From contig JAWKTX010000013.1 of the NCBI GenBank assembly GCA_041398825.1, forward strand, positions 1-64,000: a stretch of 64,000 nt of DNA. Direction: 5' to 3'. Position numbers and translations under genes: made by a program. This DNA is from Planctomycetaceae bacterium (GTDB lineage: Bacteria; Planctomycetota; Planctomycetia; Planctomycetales; Planctomycetaceae). How positions within the stretch are numbered: the stretch's first letter is position 1; each line of letters starts with the position of its first letter. Shown here one piece after another: positions 7,268-16,547 of this stretch. A model generated the notes under the pieces. It was not told the origin of the DNA. It saw only the letters and a program-made list of their open reading frames with translations, and made no database searches.

Positions 7268-7660
7268 TCTGATGGTGCTCCCGTTGAAGATGTCTTTCAG
7301 GGTACTCTATGCCATGAAGCTGCGACACCAGAACAGGAAAATGGTTCATCGAGGGCCTGCCACGCTTACCCCATTCGCACAGAGGAGTGCTTGACGTGAC
7401 TTCCGCCGACCAGAGCGATCGCCTGCATCAGCAGCGCGTGCGGGTCAATCACCTCTTTCCGGCGGCGGTGCGACCACTGACAGATAGCCCACTGTCCGAC
7501 CCTTCGTCATTGGGCTGGGTCCGATTTGACGCACGCTCACACGACTGCTGTCCTCCCACGTCTCTATGACAACAACCGGCAGCTTCGATAAATTCGTAGG
7601 GCCGATGATTTGTGGTTCGGTATTCACTTGTCCGAACTTCAGTGACGCTGTCGAGCGCTG
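7268..7660. other. Intergenic, no supported gene
   Basis: About 390 bp without a convincing gene. A minus-strand frame ending at 7445 contains LPVVVIETWEDSSRVSVRQIG, which has protein-like composition but no recognisable family, and could be a 3' remnant. Confidence 0.3.
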
Positions 7661-8011
7661 TCAGCACAGATTAAACGCGTCCTGCAGTAGCGGCCCGTCA
7701 GGTCCATTCAGCTGTGTTCGCTGATCGTCGGTCACTTGCCATAGCTCCAGTTGGCTGGCTGGAGATGAAGGCAGCGTGGCGGTGTTGTCGAGGAATCCCA
7801 GGAGATCAAACAGGCTCCCTTCTGCAATGTAAGTCAGCAGATCGGCCAGCGTCTGGCGTTGGTCCTGTGACAGTGAACGGTAGAACGACGTGAATTCACC
7901 CAGGTGTTCCGGGGGTTCCGGCACGGGAGGGTTCTGCAGGTACTGGAGCAAACTGTTGACTGTTTCTCCTGAACTGCGTTTCAGGTCGTTCACCAATTGT
8001 GTTGGGGTCAT
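7661..8011 (-). CDS. Hypothetical protein
   Basis: A 116-residue soluble, acidic and mostly helical protein (MTPTQLVNDLKRSSGE; EHLGEFTSFYRSLSQDQRQTL; LFDLLGFLDN). The pattern of a TSFY...L...QR helix followed by LFDLLGFLD recalls small uncharacterised proteins that accompany immunity genes, but I cannot name the family. There is no signal peptide. The frame is clean with an ATG at 8011, and the composition resembles its neighbours. Confidence 0.6.
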   Translation of the reverse strand: MTPTQLVNDLKRSSGETVNSLLQYLQNPPVPEPPEHLGEFTSFYRSLSQDQRQTLADLLTYIAEGSLFDLLGFLDNTATLPSSPASQLELWQVTDDQRTQLNGPDGPLLQDAFNLC

Positions 8012-8100
8012 AATTCGTCTTCAGCTGGGATGTTGAGGCGGCGAGCTCGTCAGGTTGGATTCTCACTCGCTTTGATTTGCGGCAACGGGCGGATAGCTGT

Positions 8101-8188
8101 CCGTTGAAAAACCGGGAGGCACGCAGGACGACTGGAAACCATCATGTTTTAAGGTCTCCTGCTCGAGCCAGTCCCGTTTTTCAACCGG
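8101..8188. repeat. 88-bp imperfect palindrome (REP/MITE-like or structured RNA)
   Basis: Outer arms centred on GTTGAAAAACCGGG (8103-8116) and CCCGTTTTTCAAC (8173-8185) pair with a single bulge. Inside, GCAGGA pairs with TCCTGC and ACC with GGT, giving a long, nearly continuous hairpin. It lies between genes and encodes nothing. It is unlike the RAYT palindromes in sequence. Dispersed repeat is the likeliest reading; a structured RNA is possible. Confidence 0.65.
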
Positions 8189-8330
8189 CGGTTATGGGAA
8201 TGGCAGTCGGGTAGGTTGTCCATGGCGACTGAGTCCGTGCTTCAACGTAGACAGTTGCCGTGGGAATCACGTGTTTGACCGACGGACAGATGAGACATGA
8301 TGAGTACCTGGCCATTTCAGCCACGAACGG

Positions 8331-8382
8331 GTTTGTGGAATTGGGTTTGTGGAACTGAGTTTGTGGAACTGAGTTTGTGGAA
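8331..8382. repeat. 14-bp tandem repeat, four copies
   Basis: GTTTGTGGAA starts at 8331, 8345, 8359 and 8373, spaced exactly 14 bp by a variable TGAG-type linker. A slipped-strand array of no evident function. Confidence 0.85.
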
Positions 8383-8436
8383 CCATGTGAGTTCAGCGTG
8401 GACGATGACTGAACTCACCCCGGATCCGGCGATGTG

Positions 8437-8937
8437 TCAGTCGTGGCTCTTTGGTCTGTCGACATGCTGGTCAATCAGAATCGGGTTGCCGTCCGGGTCG
8501 GTGATTGTCAGGAATGCTGGTCCGGTCGTGGTTTCATCGGCAGCAACATCCAGTTCGATTCCCTGGTTCTTCAGTTGCTGCTGAATCTCCCGCACATCCA
8601 TGAATTCCGGCAACGTTTTGCAGTCGCGATCCCAGCCGGGGTTGTACGTCAGCATATTCTTTTCAAACATGCCCTGATACAGCCCAATCGTACTGGTCGC
8701 ATTTTGCATGACGACGTATTTTCGCTTCACGTCGCCGCCGCTTTGTTTGAACCCTAGTTTTTCGTAGAACGCCTTCGAAACATTCACATCTTTGACAACC
8801 AGGCTGACCGAGAAACTTCCGAATTGCATGTGGGAAGCCTTTGAAGAATCCTGGCCATCGCTGGAACGGGATTGGGGGACTTGCGGAACGAATGTTGCCA
8901 GAAATAAAGTGACTAAACCGGGAAGAATGAATCGCAT
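8437..8937 (-). CDS. Exported VOC (glyoxalase/bleomycin-resistance fold) protein
   Basis: 166 residues. Residues 1-~20 (MRFILPGLVTLFLATFVPQ) form a signal peptide. A single VOC domain follows: FGSFSVSLVVKDVNVSKAFYEKLGFK, a central strand around KYVVMQNATSTIGLYQG and a C-terminal LTITDPDGNPILIDQH. VOC folds dimerise to bind metals and small substrates; the DPDGNPI-D motif is the usual C-terminal hairpin. An exported version is less common and might act on small electrophiles or ligands in the periplasm. The substrate cannot be told. An AraC-type regulator starts 240 bp away, divergently. Confidence 0.8.
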   Translation of the reverse strand: MRFILPGLVTLFLATFVPQVPQSRSSDGQDSSKASHMQFGSFSVSLVVKDVNVSKAFYEKLGFKQSGGDVKRKYVVMQNATSTIGLYQGMFEKNMLTYNPGWDRDCKTLPEFMDVREIQQQLKNQGIELDVAADETTTGPAFLTITDPDGNPILIDQHVDRPKSHD

Positions 8938-9178
8938 TCATCGCCTTTCTGAAACTGCATGAAGTTGCTGAAATGAATCTCCGCCCCGAAGGGCCCTTGT
9001 TGCCAGCAGAGCCCTTGTTGCCAGCAGGACTGTTGTGAACGTTCGGCTGTTGCGACGTTGCCTGCACCAGCATCCCGGCTTTGTCGTGAATTTGCACGTG
9101 CAGACACAGTTCTCGTACTTTGGTTTCGGATCTTACGAACAGTCAGAAGTCACCACTTGACAGATCTTGCGATTGCCT

Positions 9179-10081
9179 ATGAAAAAAACAGATCAAACAA
9201 AGGCAGGCTATATTGAACGGATCAATCGCGTTCTGGACGCCATCCATTCTGATCTGACGCAGCCCCTGCGGCTGCAGGATCTCGCAGTCCTTGCAGACTT
9301 GTCTCCTTTTCATTTCCATCGAGTTTTTCAGGCGATGATTGGCGAAACGCCTGCCGATTTTATTAAGCGACTTCGCCTGGAACGGTCGCTGTATCTGATG
9401 AGTTATGGCAAACAGAAGTCGCTGACATCAATTGCCCTGGATTGTGGTTTCTCGTGCTCATCGGATTTTACTCGCAGCTTTAAACAGCGTTATGGAGTGG
9501 CACCCAGCAAGTTTGACCTTCAGACATGGCAGTCGCAACATGGCGAACAGATCGTTATCGCGACTGACGCTTCGCCGTTCCGATTGCAACACCCTTTGCC
9601 GAAATCGAATCCGGATCAATTTCGGGTCTCGATTCGCGAATTGCCCGCCAGATGCGTTGCGTATATTCGAGTCGCAAATCCATACAACGGCGACGGAGTT
9701 GTGAGAGCCGCAGAGCGGCTTGTAAAGTGGGCCGAGGAACGCCAGCTGGCTGAAGGGCAATGGCTGGGATATCAGTTTGAGAACCCTAGGGTCACCGCTC
9801 TGGAAGCCTGTCATTATTATGTGGCTGTTGAAGTCGAACACCGATTTCAACCGACCGGAGAAATTGGACGGTATTGGTTTCCGGAAATGCTTGTTGCAGA
9901 TGTCGCAATGAGAGGGGACATTGACCGCGAGATGCGACTGTTCCAGTGGCTGTATGGCCGTTGGCTGCCGCGAAGCAAATATGTACCCGCCGATCAGCCG
10001 TCTTTTGAGGCCTGGAATGGCAAGCCATTTGAACATGGACTGCAGCATTTTGAACTCAGCGTTCAGCTGCCGATTCGCTGA
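9179..10081 (+). CDS. AraC-family regulator with GyrI-like ligand domain
   Basis: 300 residues from the ATG at 9179 (an in-frame TTG at 9167 is less likely). The N-terminus carries two AraC helix-turn-helix motifs: LRLQDLAVLADLSPFHFHRVF and SLTSIALDCGFSCSSDFTRSF followed by KQRYGVAPSKF. The C-terminal half (about 145-300) is a GyrI-like/BacR effector domain that in relatives binds hydrophobic drugs (RVSIRELPARCVAYIRV; FELSVQLPIR at the end). It probably controls neighbouring or stress genes in response to a small molecule; the divergent VOC gene is a candidate target. Confidence 0.85.
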   Translation: MKKTDQTKAGYIERINRVLDAIHSDLTQPLRLQDLAVLADLSPFHFHRVFQAMIGETPADFIKRLRLERSLYLMSYGKQKSLTSIALDCGFSCSSDFTRSFKQRYGVAPSKFDLQTWQSQHGEQIVIATDASPFRLQHPLPKSNPDQFRVSIRELPARCVAYIRVANPYNGDGVVRAAERLVKWAEERQLAEGQWLGYQFENPRVTALEACHYYVAVEVEHRFQPTGEIGRYWFPEMLVADVAMRGDIDREMRLFQWLYGRWLPRSKYVPADQPSFEAWNGKPFEHGLQHFELSVQLPIR

Positions 10082-10307
10082 TGAATGCGATTTCGCGAAG
10101 TGTGTTCACCGAGTTGCTGCATCGTGAATCCCTGGAAACGCGATGATTCCATCGTTTAGAACAAGAGCCCGGGCATTGCCCTCGGATCGAGTCCACAAAA
10201 GCTCCGTTAGGTAAACGCGATGCAGCAACTGCTGCTGCCGCAGATCCCCGGGGGTTTCGCCGCCAAAGCGCATGAGGTTGCACTGTCACTGTATAGAAAT
10301 CTGATGA

Positions 10308-10637
10308 CGGTCCAGTCCCGACATCGCATACCTTGTAAACACCGGCAAGGCCAACAATGGCAATGCATACGAAGCGTTTAGTTTTTCTTCTGCACAGTTG
10401 ACCGGAAATGGGTGGACAGGCATTGGCCTGACACTGGACCTGATTGATTCCAGTCACGGCGGCTGGGGTTGGGTTGGAATGGACACGGTTACAATTAACG
10501 GTGGTCAGCTCACCGCGGCTGCCGTACCGGAACCTGCTACCGGCATAGCGATGCTCGTTGGCAGTTGTATGGTGCTGTTGTCGAAGTGTCGCCGCCGCGT
10601 TCAATCACAGTCGACTCCGCAAACGCTGCAGCTGTAG
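10308..10637 (+). pseudogene. C-terminal remnant of a PEP-CTERM protein
   Basis: The open frame after the TGA at 10305-10307 reads DIAYLVNTGKANNGNAYEAF, a tryptophan/glycine-rich stretch (GGWGWVGMDTVTINGG), then the sorting tail VPEPATGIAMLVGSCMVLL and a basic RRR end. PEP-CTERM tails direct exosortase-mediated sorting to the envelope. There is no signal peptide, no plausible start and no upstream body in frame, so only the last ~100 residues remain. Confidence 0.6.
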
Positions 10638-10941
10638 TCTGTTCAACACTTCTGGCACTTCCCCGAATGCCGGGTCGCGTCCGATGTTATACGAGGAATG
10701 CTGCAGTATCCGACAGGTTCTTGCGACATCGGCGAGAAGATCAGCGAGTGGCGTGTGCCGGACATTCGAACAGATGCAACGCCGCGAGCTTTCGCACGCA
10801 CGTCAAGGCTAATGATGCAGACTGAATTCTGAAATCGCTGGCGTGAATTCAAGTTGTTGTTGGGATGGAGTAGCATTCGGGTTCGTTGTTGGTGAAAGAC
10901 AGGATCAACGGAGTCAGGGTGACGCAGCGAAAGAGTGATTG
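10638..10941. other. Intergenic, nothing seen
   Basis: About 300 bp before the radical SAM gene. No gene, hairpin or repeat is recognised apart from a possible promoter that cannot be localised. Confidence 0.3.
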
Positions 10942-11787
10942 ATGTCGAGTGTGTTTGAAGACCATCGGCGATTGTTCGAGAACAATAGGTTTGTTTATCC
11001 CGTGGTCTCTCGCCGCAGCCAGGGCGTTTCCATTGGCATCAACCTGAATCCGGATAAGGTCTGCAACTTTGATTGCATTTACTGTCAGGTGAACCGCCGC
11101 GACGAGTCAGAGACGCGATTCGTTGATATGGAACAATTGCTGTCCGAACTGGATTCGGTCATCCGAATCGTGATGTCGGGTGAACTCTTTCAGCATCCCC
11201 GTTTCTCCGCGACCGGAGAATCATTTCGGCGTCTGAATGACATCGCGTTTTCCGGGGATGGTGAACCCACCACATTTCAAAACTTTGATCAGATCATCGA
11301 ACGGACAGCGGAGTTGAAGTCGAGTGCCGGGCTGACGGACACAAAGCTGGTTCTGATATCTAATGCCTCGATGTTCCATCGCCCTCACGTTCAACGAGGG
11401 CTGGCTCTGATGGATATCAACCAGGGAGAAATCTGGGCGAAACTTGATGCGGGTACTGAGGATTACTACCGGATGATTGAGCGAACGAAGATTCCTTTTC
11501 GGCAGATTCTGGACAACCTGCTCGCTGCCGCTCTGGTCAGGCCCATTGTTATCCAAAGCCTATTCATGAGGGTCCATGGCGAAGGTCCGTCAGCAGAGGA
11601 GGTGCTGGCATACGCCAATCAACTTCTTGACATTCAACGTCAGGGAGGACGGATCAAGCTCATTCAGTTGTATACGATCGCTCGTGCTCCGGCAGAATCT
11701 TTTGTCACGCCGCTTGGTGCGGAGGAACTGAATGTGATGGCCTTAGCTGTCAGGGGTATTGTTGATTGTCCTGTCGCGGTCTTTTGA
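10942..11787 (+). CDS. Radical SAM protein (COG0731-like)
   Basis: 281 residues from the ATG at 10942. The cluster motif VCNFDCIYCQ (CxxxCxxC) near residues 40-50 holds the 4Fe-4S cluster that cleaves S-adenosylmethionine. The following IAFSGDGEPTT is the SAM-binding GGE-type strand, and KLVLISNASMFHRP and GEIWAKLDAGTEDYY are typical of the COG0731 branch (related to wyosine synthase TYW1). The role in bacteria is unassigned. No auxiliary cluster domain or SPASM motif is seen. It stands alone between genes of other functions. Confidence 0.8.
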   Translation: MSSVFEDHRRLFENNRFVYPVVSRRSQGVSIGINLNPDKVCNFDCIYCQVNRRDESETRFVDMEQLLSELDSVIRIVMSGELFQHPRFSATGESFRRLNDIAFSGDGEPTTFQNFDQIIERTAELKSSAGLTDTKLVLISNASMFHRPHVQRGLALMDINQGEIWAKLDAGTEDYYRMIERTKIPFRQILDNLLAAALVRPIVIQSLFMRVHGEGPSAEEVLAYANQLLDIQRQGGRIKLIQLYTIARAPAESFVTPLGAEELNVMALAVRGIVDCPVAVF

Positions 11788-12026
11788 TTCATTACTGATT
11801 AGAAGAACGTCAGCGGATTGTGTTTGGATGTCCGCAAGCCGGAGATGACGACTGATGGCAACTTCCATTGCGACGCGTACCGCTGTTGGGTTTGGCGTCA
11901 TCATTGGACGACGCTGCATTTGTAAGGGAAGCGTCCGGGGAAATGCGACGCAGCATCGGCAGTCTGCGGCGTTGGGATGTTGTGTCAGCGAAAGGCTGAT
12001 TTCAGGACGGCGATGCCAGCCATCGC

Positions 12027-12815
12027 TCAGGATTCAGCGGACGGTGGAACTCCCAGGGATTTGCCGCCATCAATAGCGATACAGGTGCCGGTGATCATCC
12101 GCGCGGACTGACTACAGAGAAAGGCGATGGATTCGGCAACTTCTTCCGGGCTGATCATGCGGTCCCAGGCTCTGGCCAGCGGGCTTGCTTCAATCAATGC
12201 GCGAATCACTGGCTGAGGATCCGTCTGTCCGACAAAGTTTTCTTCAATAATTCTGGTGCGTTCCACAGGTCCGGGACAAACAGCATTGATTCGAATTCGG
12301 TCTTTCGAATGACAGAGGGCAAGACTTTTCGTTAGCCCAACGAGTGCCATCTTGCTGATGGAATACACCGGGTCATGACTGCGAGGCAGTATTCCCGCGT
12401 TACTCGCGACGTTGACAATGCTTCCTCCGGTCGCCTGCATCTTCATTCTGCTGATGGCTGCTTTGCATCCAAAGAATGCTGCCTTGAGATTGGTATCGAT
12501 CACCTGTTGCCAATCCTGCTCCGTCACTGTTTCGATTTGAGCGACAAGACCCACCCCGGCATTATTGATCAGATTGTCCAGCCGCCCAGTGGTTTGGCTT
12601 GCGGCGTCAATCAGCCGGTTGATGTCGGCAACGTTCCGCACGTCGCAGTGAACGACGTTAATTCCGGCCGCCTTCAATTCCAGTCTGACGGAATCGGAGA
12701 GTTCGATATCTGCTGCGAAGACATGGTGGCCGAGCCTGGCAAAATACAAAGCCGTCTCTTTGCCGATACCAAAGCCAGCGCCTGTGATGACGGTCGTTTG
12801 AAGGTCTTGTGTCAT
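12027..12815 (-). CDS. Short-chain dehydrogenase/reductase
   Basis: 262 residues from the ATG at 12815, preferred because TTVITGAGFGIG then sits at the usual place near the N-terminus; an in-frame start at 12890 adds 25 atypical residues. The NAD(P)-binding TGAGFGIG, the NNAG motif, the catalytic serine (VNVASNAG), YSISK (YxxxK) and the CPGPVERTR segment are all present, as is the C-terminal TGTCIAIDGG. This is a complete classical SDR that oxidises or reduces an alcohol/carbonyl, possibly a sugar or cyclitol. The D after AA (FAADIELS) favours NAD(H). The substrate is unknown. Confidence 0.85.
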   Translation of the reverse strand: MTQDLQTTVITGAGFGIGKETALYFARLGHHVFAADIELSDSVRLELKAAGINVVHCDVRNVADINRLIDAASQTTGRLDNLINNAGVGLVAQIETVTEQDWQQVIDTNLKAAFFGCKAAISRMKMQATGGSIVNVASNAGILPRSHDPVYSISKMALVGLTKSLALCHSKDRIRINAVCPGPVERTRIIEENFVGQTDPQPVIRALIEASPLARAWDRMISPEEVAESIAFLCSQSARMITGTCIAIDGGKSLGVPPSAES

Positions 12816-12990
12816 TGCGTCGGTGTACAGAGTTTTCGATATCAAAAGAACCTGACATCGCCGGTTCACGTTGCTGAGAATCACCGTCACCTGTCTGAAC
12901 GGTATTCACGCGCACAATGAATGCGCAGGAAGAGTGTAGATTGTCTGGCGACGACGATTTTGGAAAGGCCGCTGCTTCAGAACTGCGATG

Positions 12991-15900
12991 TTACGCGGCT
13001 TTGCGACTTTTCTGTGGCGCGGCTTTCGTTTCTGCTTCTCCATCCGCGTTCTGAGGAGTTCGAAGACGAACAGGTTCCAGTGAAGCAGGCTGGTGCCGTG
13101 CGACCAGTGAAAGCACCGCGGGCAGTGGAATCAACGCGACATACAGGCAGGCTGCAATTCCGGTTGCCAGCAGAACACCGACGCTGAAGAGTCCCCGATG
13201 TGCCGATATCATCAGACTGCCGAACCCAACGATGGAGGTCATCGAAGTCAGCAGGATACCATTCACCGTGTCAGCTGACGGCGAATACTCAACGGATCCC
13301 CGCTGCAATTGCCGCCGGTAATCGTGGAGCAAATGAATGCCATTGTCTACACCAATGCCGAGAACGAGCGGCAGCACAATCAGGTTGACAGGATTCAGAT
13401 CCCATCCGCAAAGGGCCATCACACCCAGCAGAATAGCTCCGCCAGCAATGGGTGGCAGCAGGGCAAACAGTGTATCACGAAGGTTTCGGGAATCGAGTAC
13501 CGTGGCGATGAATCCCATGAGTCCGATGGCGATGCCAACAATCAGGTGCGGATTCACTTCGCCACTGCGCTTAAACATGGTGTAACCGACGAATGCAGCG
13601 ACTGCAATCGGTGGAAGGATCGTCAGCAACTTCTGGCCGGGGCGAAGGAAATCGAAGAGCAGGAACAATGAGATCACGGCCAGAGAATAGACTCCCACCG
13701 TTGTGTAGCTGTGGTGCAGCCGGCTGGCGGATTCATAATTCTGGATGGGAACTCCGGAAATGTCGGGCGAGACGCTGCGGACTTCTCTTACGAATGCTTC
13801 CAGCGGTTCAGCATCCCAGATCGCACCTTTCGGGTAGACGCGAACCAGCCAGGACTGACTTTCTCTGCCCTCGACTCGTTCTGCCCTGAGAAATCGGGAA
13901 GTCAGTTCCGGTGGCAAGTCGCTGGGAATCACGGGATCCAGGGTCGTGGCCGTTGCAACCTGGCCAAGCTCAGCCAGTAGTGCTCCGGCGACCATGAACT
14001 GATACGAATTCAGCATGTCCGAGGCCTGGTCGCCGGGCATTTTTGAGAGCCCGTCAAGAAACTGATCCAGAGTCTCGGCCGTCGCACGTCCGGTCACATT
14101 TGGCGAATCACGAAGTACGAAGTAGAGGTTTTCAATTTCCCGACCGACAGCATTTAGCGCGGGACGCTGAATAACGGGCGTGGATCGTGGCATTGAGTAG
14201 ATGCGATCTCGCAGCTGGCGAATCAACTGAACCTGAGCTGCGGAGGGATCCGGAGGCAGCAGGCTTGCCATCTCACTCACACGTCCGACGCTCGGAAGCT
14301 TCCGGAATTCATTTCGCAGGCGAAGTGCTTCCTCGTAACTCGGGGCGACAGCCACAGCATAAAGCAGTGACTCATTCGTCGATGCGTTCAATGCTGCCTG
14401 TGCCTGCACGGATTCGAGAGTGTTGTCCTGCAGGTTCATCAGATTGGAGTCATATTCGACGAGGCATTTCAAAGTGCCATCGTTGTATTTGAATGCTCGT
14501 GTTGCGAACGCGGCAATACAGACGACGCTTGTCGCAATGATGACAACCGGCCATGCCACGATCTTTCGGCGATAGAATTCAGTGGACCATGGAGCTGGAA
14601 GCTGTTCGATTTCTGTTGCCTGATCGGACAGTGCAACCAGGGCAGGCAAAAAGAGGAATGTTGCCGCGGCGCACAGCAGAATGCCCATGGCTGAGATTAA
14701 ACCCAGTTCTGCCAGACCAGGAACGCCTGTCAACATTGCGCTTCCGAACGCCAGTGCTGTTGTCAGCGCGGACATCAGAATGCCGGTGCCGACGGTCTGA
14801 GCTGTCAGTCGCAGTGCATCAGGAGTTTCATAGAGTTCCAGTCGCAGGGCGACATAGCGGCTCAGGAAATGAATGGAAAAATCAATGCCCAGTCCAATCA
14901 GGATTACCGCAAACGAAACACTGAGAATATTCAGGTGGCCGATGGTCAGCGCCGCGGCTCCGAACGTCCAGCAGATCGAAACAATCAGGGTAAGAATTGC
15001 CAGCATGGGATGCCGCATACCTCGGAATCCGAAGAACATCAGCACACTGACAAATGCAAACGCAACAAGCGAAGCGTTGATCATGTCCGATGTGGTGCGC
15101 TGCATTTCGTCGTGTTCCAGAACCGGTATGCCGGTTAACGAAATGCTGACCTCATCCTTCATCTTTTCGAATTTTTTGCGAACATCCGCAATCAGTTCGC
15201 GAAGGCGATCAATGGATGGGCTGTTCTCATTGACTGCAGTGCTCTGAGCGATCGGGAATGCCTGAAGAAGTCCCACATTTCCGTCCGCATTGATCAGCCA
15301 CGCGACATCAGCATCGCTCGCATTTTCTGTTGCGTCGATCGACAGCAGATCCGGCAATGGCGACTGGAACGTTTTCTGATCCGGCGTCTGTCCATTTGCG
15401 ACCTGTTGCTGGAAACGCAGCAGACTCTGGGCGAAACGATCGGCAGACTGGTAAAGAGTTTCGGAAGCCGTCCCGTCTTTTTCGGCTCGCTGAATATTCG
15501 AACGAAGCTGCTGAACAAGACGATCTGTTCGAAGCAGATCCCATTGACCGTTGGAAACTACGGGAGCATACCGATCGACTCTTGCTGCGGTGCGTTGCAA
15601 CTGCTGCTGCGAGAGGAATTGAAGTCCTTTTCGACGCAGGGCTCTTTGATCGATACGATAAAGCACGTTGGAAAACAGCGCGTCTTCACGCCGGAGTTTT
15701 TCTCCGAGGCTTTCTACCACTTCCTGAATTAGTTGCTGGTTCGCCTTTTTCGTTTTGACGACGACGATCAAATCAGACGTCGCCCCGAATGTGTCCGTAT
15801 ATTTGCGCCACGATTCGGCGAAATCCGCTGCCGGGTCGATCAGATCGGCACGACTGGTCTTGATGTTCAGCTGAGAAACCGTAACGCCTACCGCAGCGCA

Positions 15901-16020
15901 GGCGAGCGAAAGAATGCACCAGAGGGTAAACCTGGGGCGCGCAGACACCGCAACGACCAGCCACCCGAGAAAACGAGCGACCAGCGACAGGCGTTGTGCA
16001 TTCTCGTCTGTTGCCGCCAT
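12991..16020 (-). CDS. RND-superfamily exporter (MMPL/HpnN-like)
   Basis: 1009 residues from the ATG at 16020 (an alternative lies at 16026). Two repeats follow, each with one transmembrane helix, a large periplasmic loop and about five more helices. Membrane segments begin near VVAVSARPRFTLWCILSLAC. The first half carries LIGLGIDFSIHFLSRY and the second VLGIGVDNGIHLLHDY, the charged helix-4 motifs that conduct protons. The domain layout matches MMPL/HpnN-type lipid exporters rather than AcrB pumps. The likely cargo is a lipid such as a hopanoid, but no hopanoid genes are near. The tail is basic (KAAPQKSRKAA). Confidence 0.85.
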   Translation of the reverse strand: MAATDENAQRLSLVARFLGWLVVAVSARPRFTLWCILSLACAAVGVTVSQLNIKTSRADLIDPAADFAESWRKYTDTFGATSDLIVVVKTKKANQQLIQEVVESLGEKLRREDALFSNVLYRIDQRALRRKGLQFLSQQQLQRTAARVDRYAPVVSNGQWDLLRTDRLVQQLRSNIQRAEKDGTASETLYQSADRFAQSLLRFQQQVANGQTPDQKTFQSPLPDLLSIDATENASDADVAWLINADGNVGLLQAFPIAQSTAVNENSPSIDRLRELIADVRKKFEKMKDEVSISLTGIPVLEHDEMQRTTSDMINASLVAFAFVSVLMFFGFRGMRHPMLAILTLIVSICWTFGAAALTIGHLNILSVSFAVILIGLGIDFSIHFLSRYVALRLELYETPDALRLTAQTVGTGILMSALTTALAFGSAMLTGVPGLAELGLISAMGILLCAAATFLFLPALVALSDQATEIEQLPAPWSTEFYRRKIVAWPVVIIATSVVCIAAFATRAFKYNDGTLKCLVEYDSNLMNLQDNTLESVQAQAALNASTNESLLYAVAVAPSYEEALRLRNEFRKLPSVGRVSEMASLLPPDPSAAQVQLIRQLRDRIYSMPRSTPVIQRPALNAVGREIENLYFVLRDSPNVTGRATAETLDQFLDGLSKMPGDQASDMLNSYQFMVAGALLAELGQVATATTLDPVIPSDLPPELTSRFLRAERVEGRESQSWLVRVYPKGAIWDAEPLEAFVREVRSVSPDISGVPIQNYESASRLHHSYTTVGVYSLAVISLFLLFDFLRPGQKLLTILPPIAVAAFVGYTMFKRSGEVNPHLIVGIAIGLMGFIATVLDSRNLRDTLFALLPPIAGGAILLGVMALCGWDLNPVNLIVLPLVLGIGVDNGIHLLHDYRRQLQRGSVEYSPSADTVNGILLTSMTSIVGFGSLMISAHRGLFSVGVLLATGIAACLYVALIPLPAVLSLVARHQPASLEPVRLRTPQNADGEAETKAAPQKSRKAA

Positions 16021-16547
16021 GACCATCCCTGGCCAGTGAAAATTGCTCCGGAGCCCACGTTGTAACTCAGGAGCCGAAAGGAACTCAAGACAGGTGCCGT
16101 CCGTCTTTCGACCAGACAGCGCACCACCGCGCACGGAGATCTTCGTCCCCGTAACGACTGGGCGTAATCGGAGGATCGACAAAACCGTGACATCTGCTCC
16201 AGGGGATTTTCTCGTGCGAAGCGAAACCGGCAAGAATGTTCGGCGGTCCTGATCACCAACGTCCCATCTCTCCAGAATGGGTTGGGATTGGGCAGTTTGG
16301 CGTGTTTGGGTTAGCTTCGATCGGTGCTTCAAACAACCCGTATTCGATGCGTTTGAGGGGCTGAATTGCGGGAATCCGCAGAATGAAGCCCAAGTTCCTG
16401 ACGATCCCACGGTGCTGGAACTGCCAAAATCGCGTCAGCAACGGTAGAGTTTACAGATCTCTCCTGCTGTAGTTCAGGCCCCGTATCGAACGCTGTCAGC
16501 GGCTGGCTTGTTGTTACGGCTTATCACTACGAAAATAGGGTCCAACC
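16021..16547. other. Divergent promoter region
   Basis: About 525 bp between the exporter and the thioredoxin-like gene, which are transcribed away from each other. It must carry both promoters. An open frame extends upstream of the exporter start but has no family resemblance and is not coding in my view. Confidence 0.4.

Larger units (their letters stand above)
8012..8436. other. Intergenic region with two repeats
   Basis: 425 bp without a gene. It holds a large imperfect palindrome (8101-8188) and a 14-bp tandem repeat (8331-8382), listed separately. Nothing else was recognised. Confidence 0.5.

Noticed and set aside
10056..10604. 182-residue minus-strand frame over the PEP-CTERM remnant
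   Set aside because: Antisense to the VPEP tail, which is the better supported reading; composition is not protein-like.
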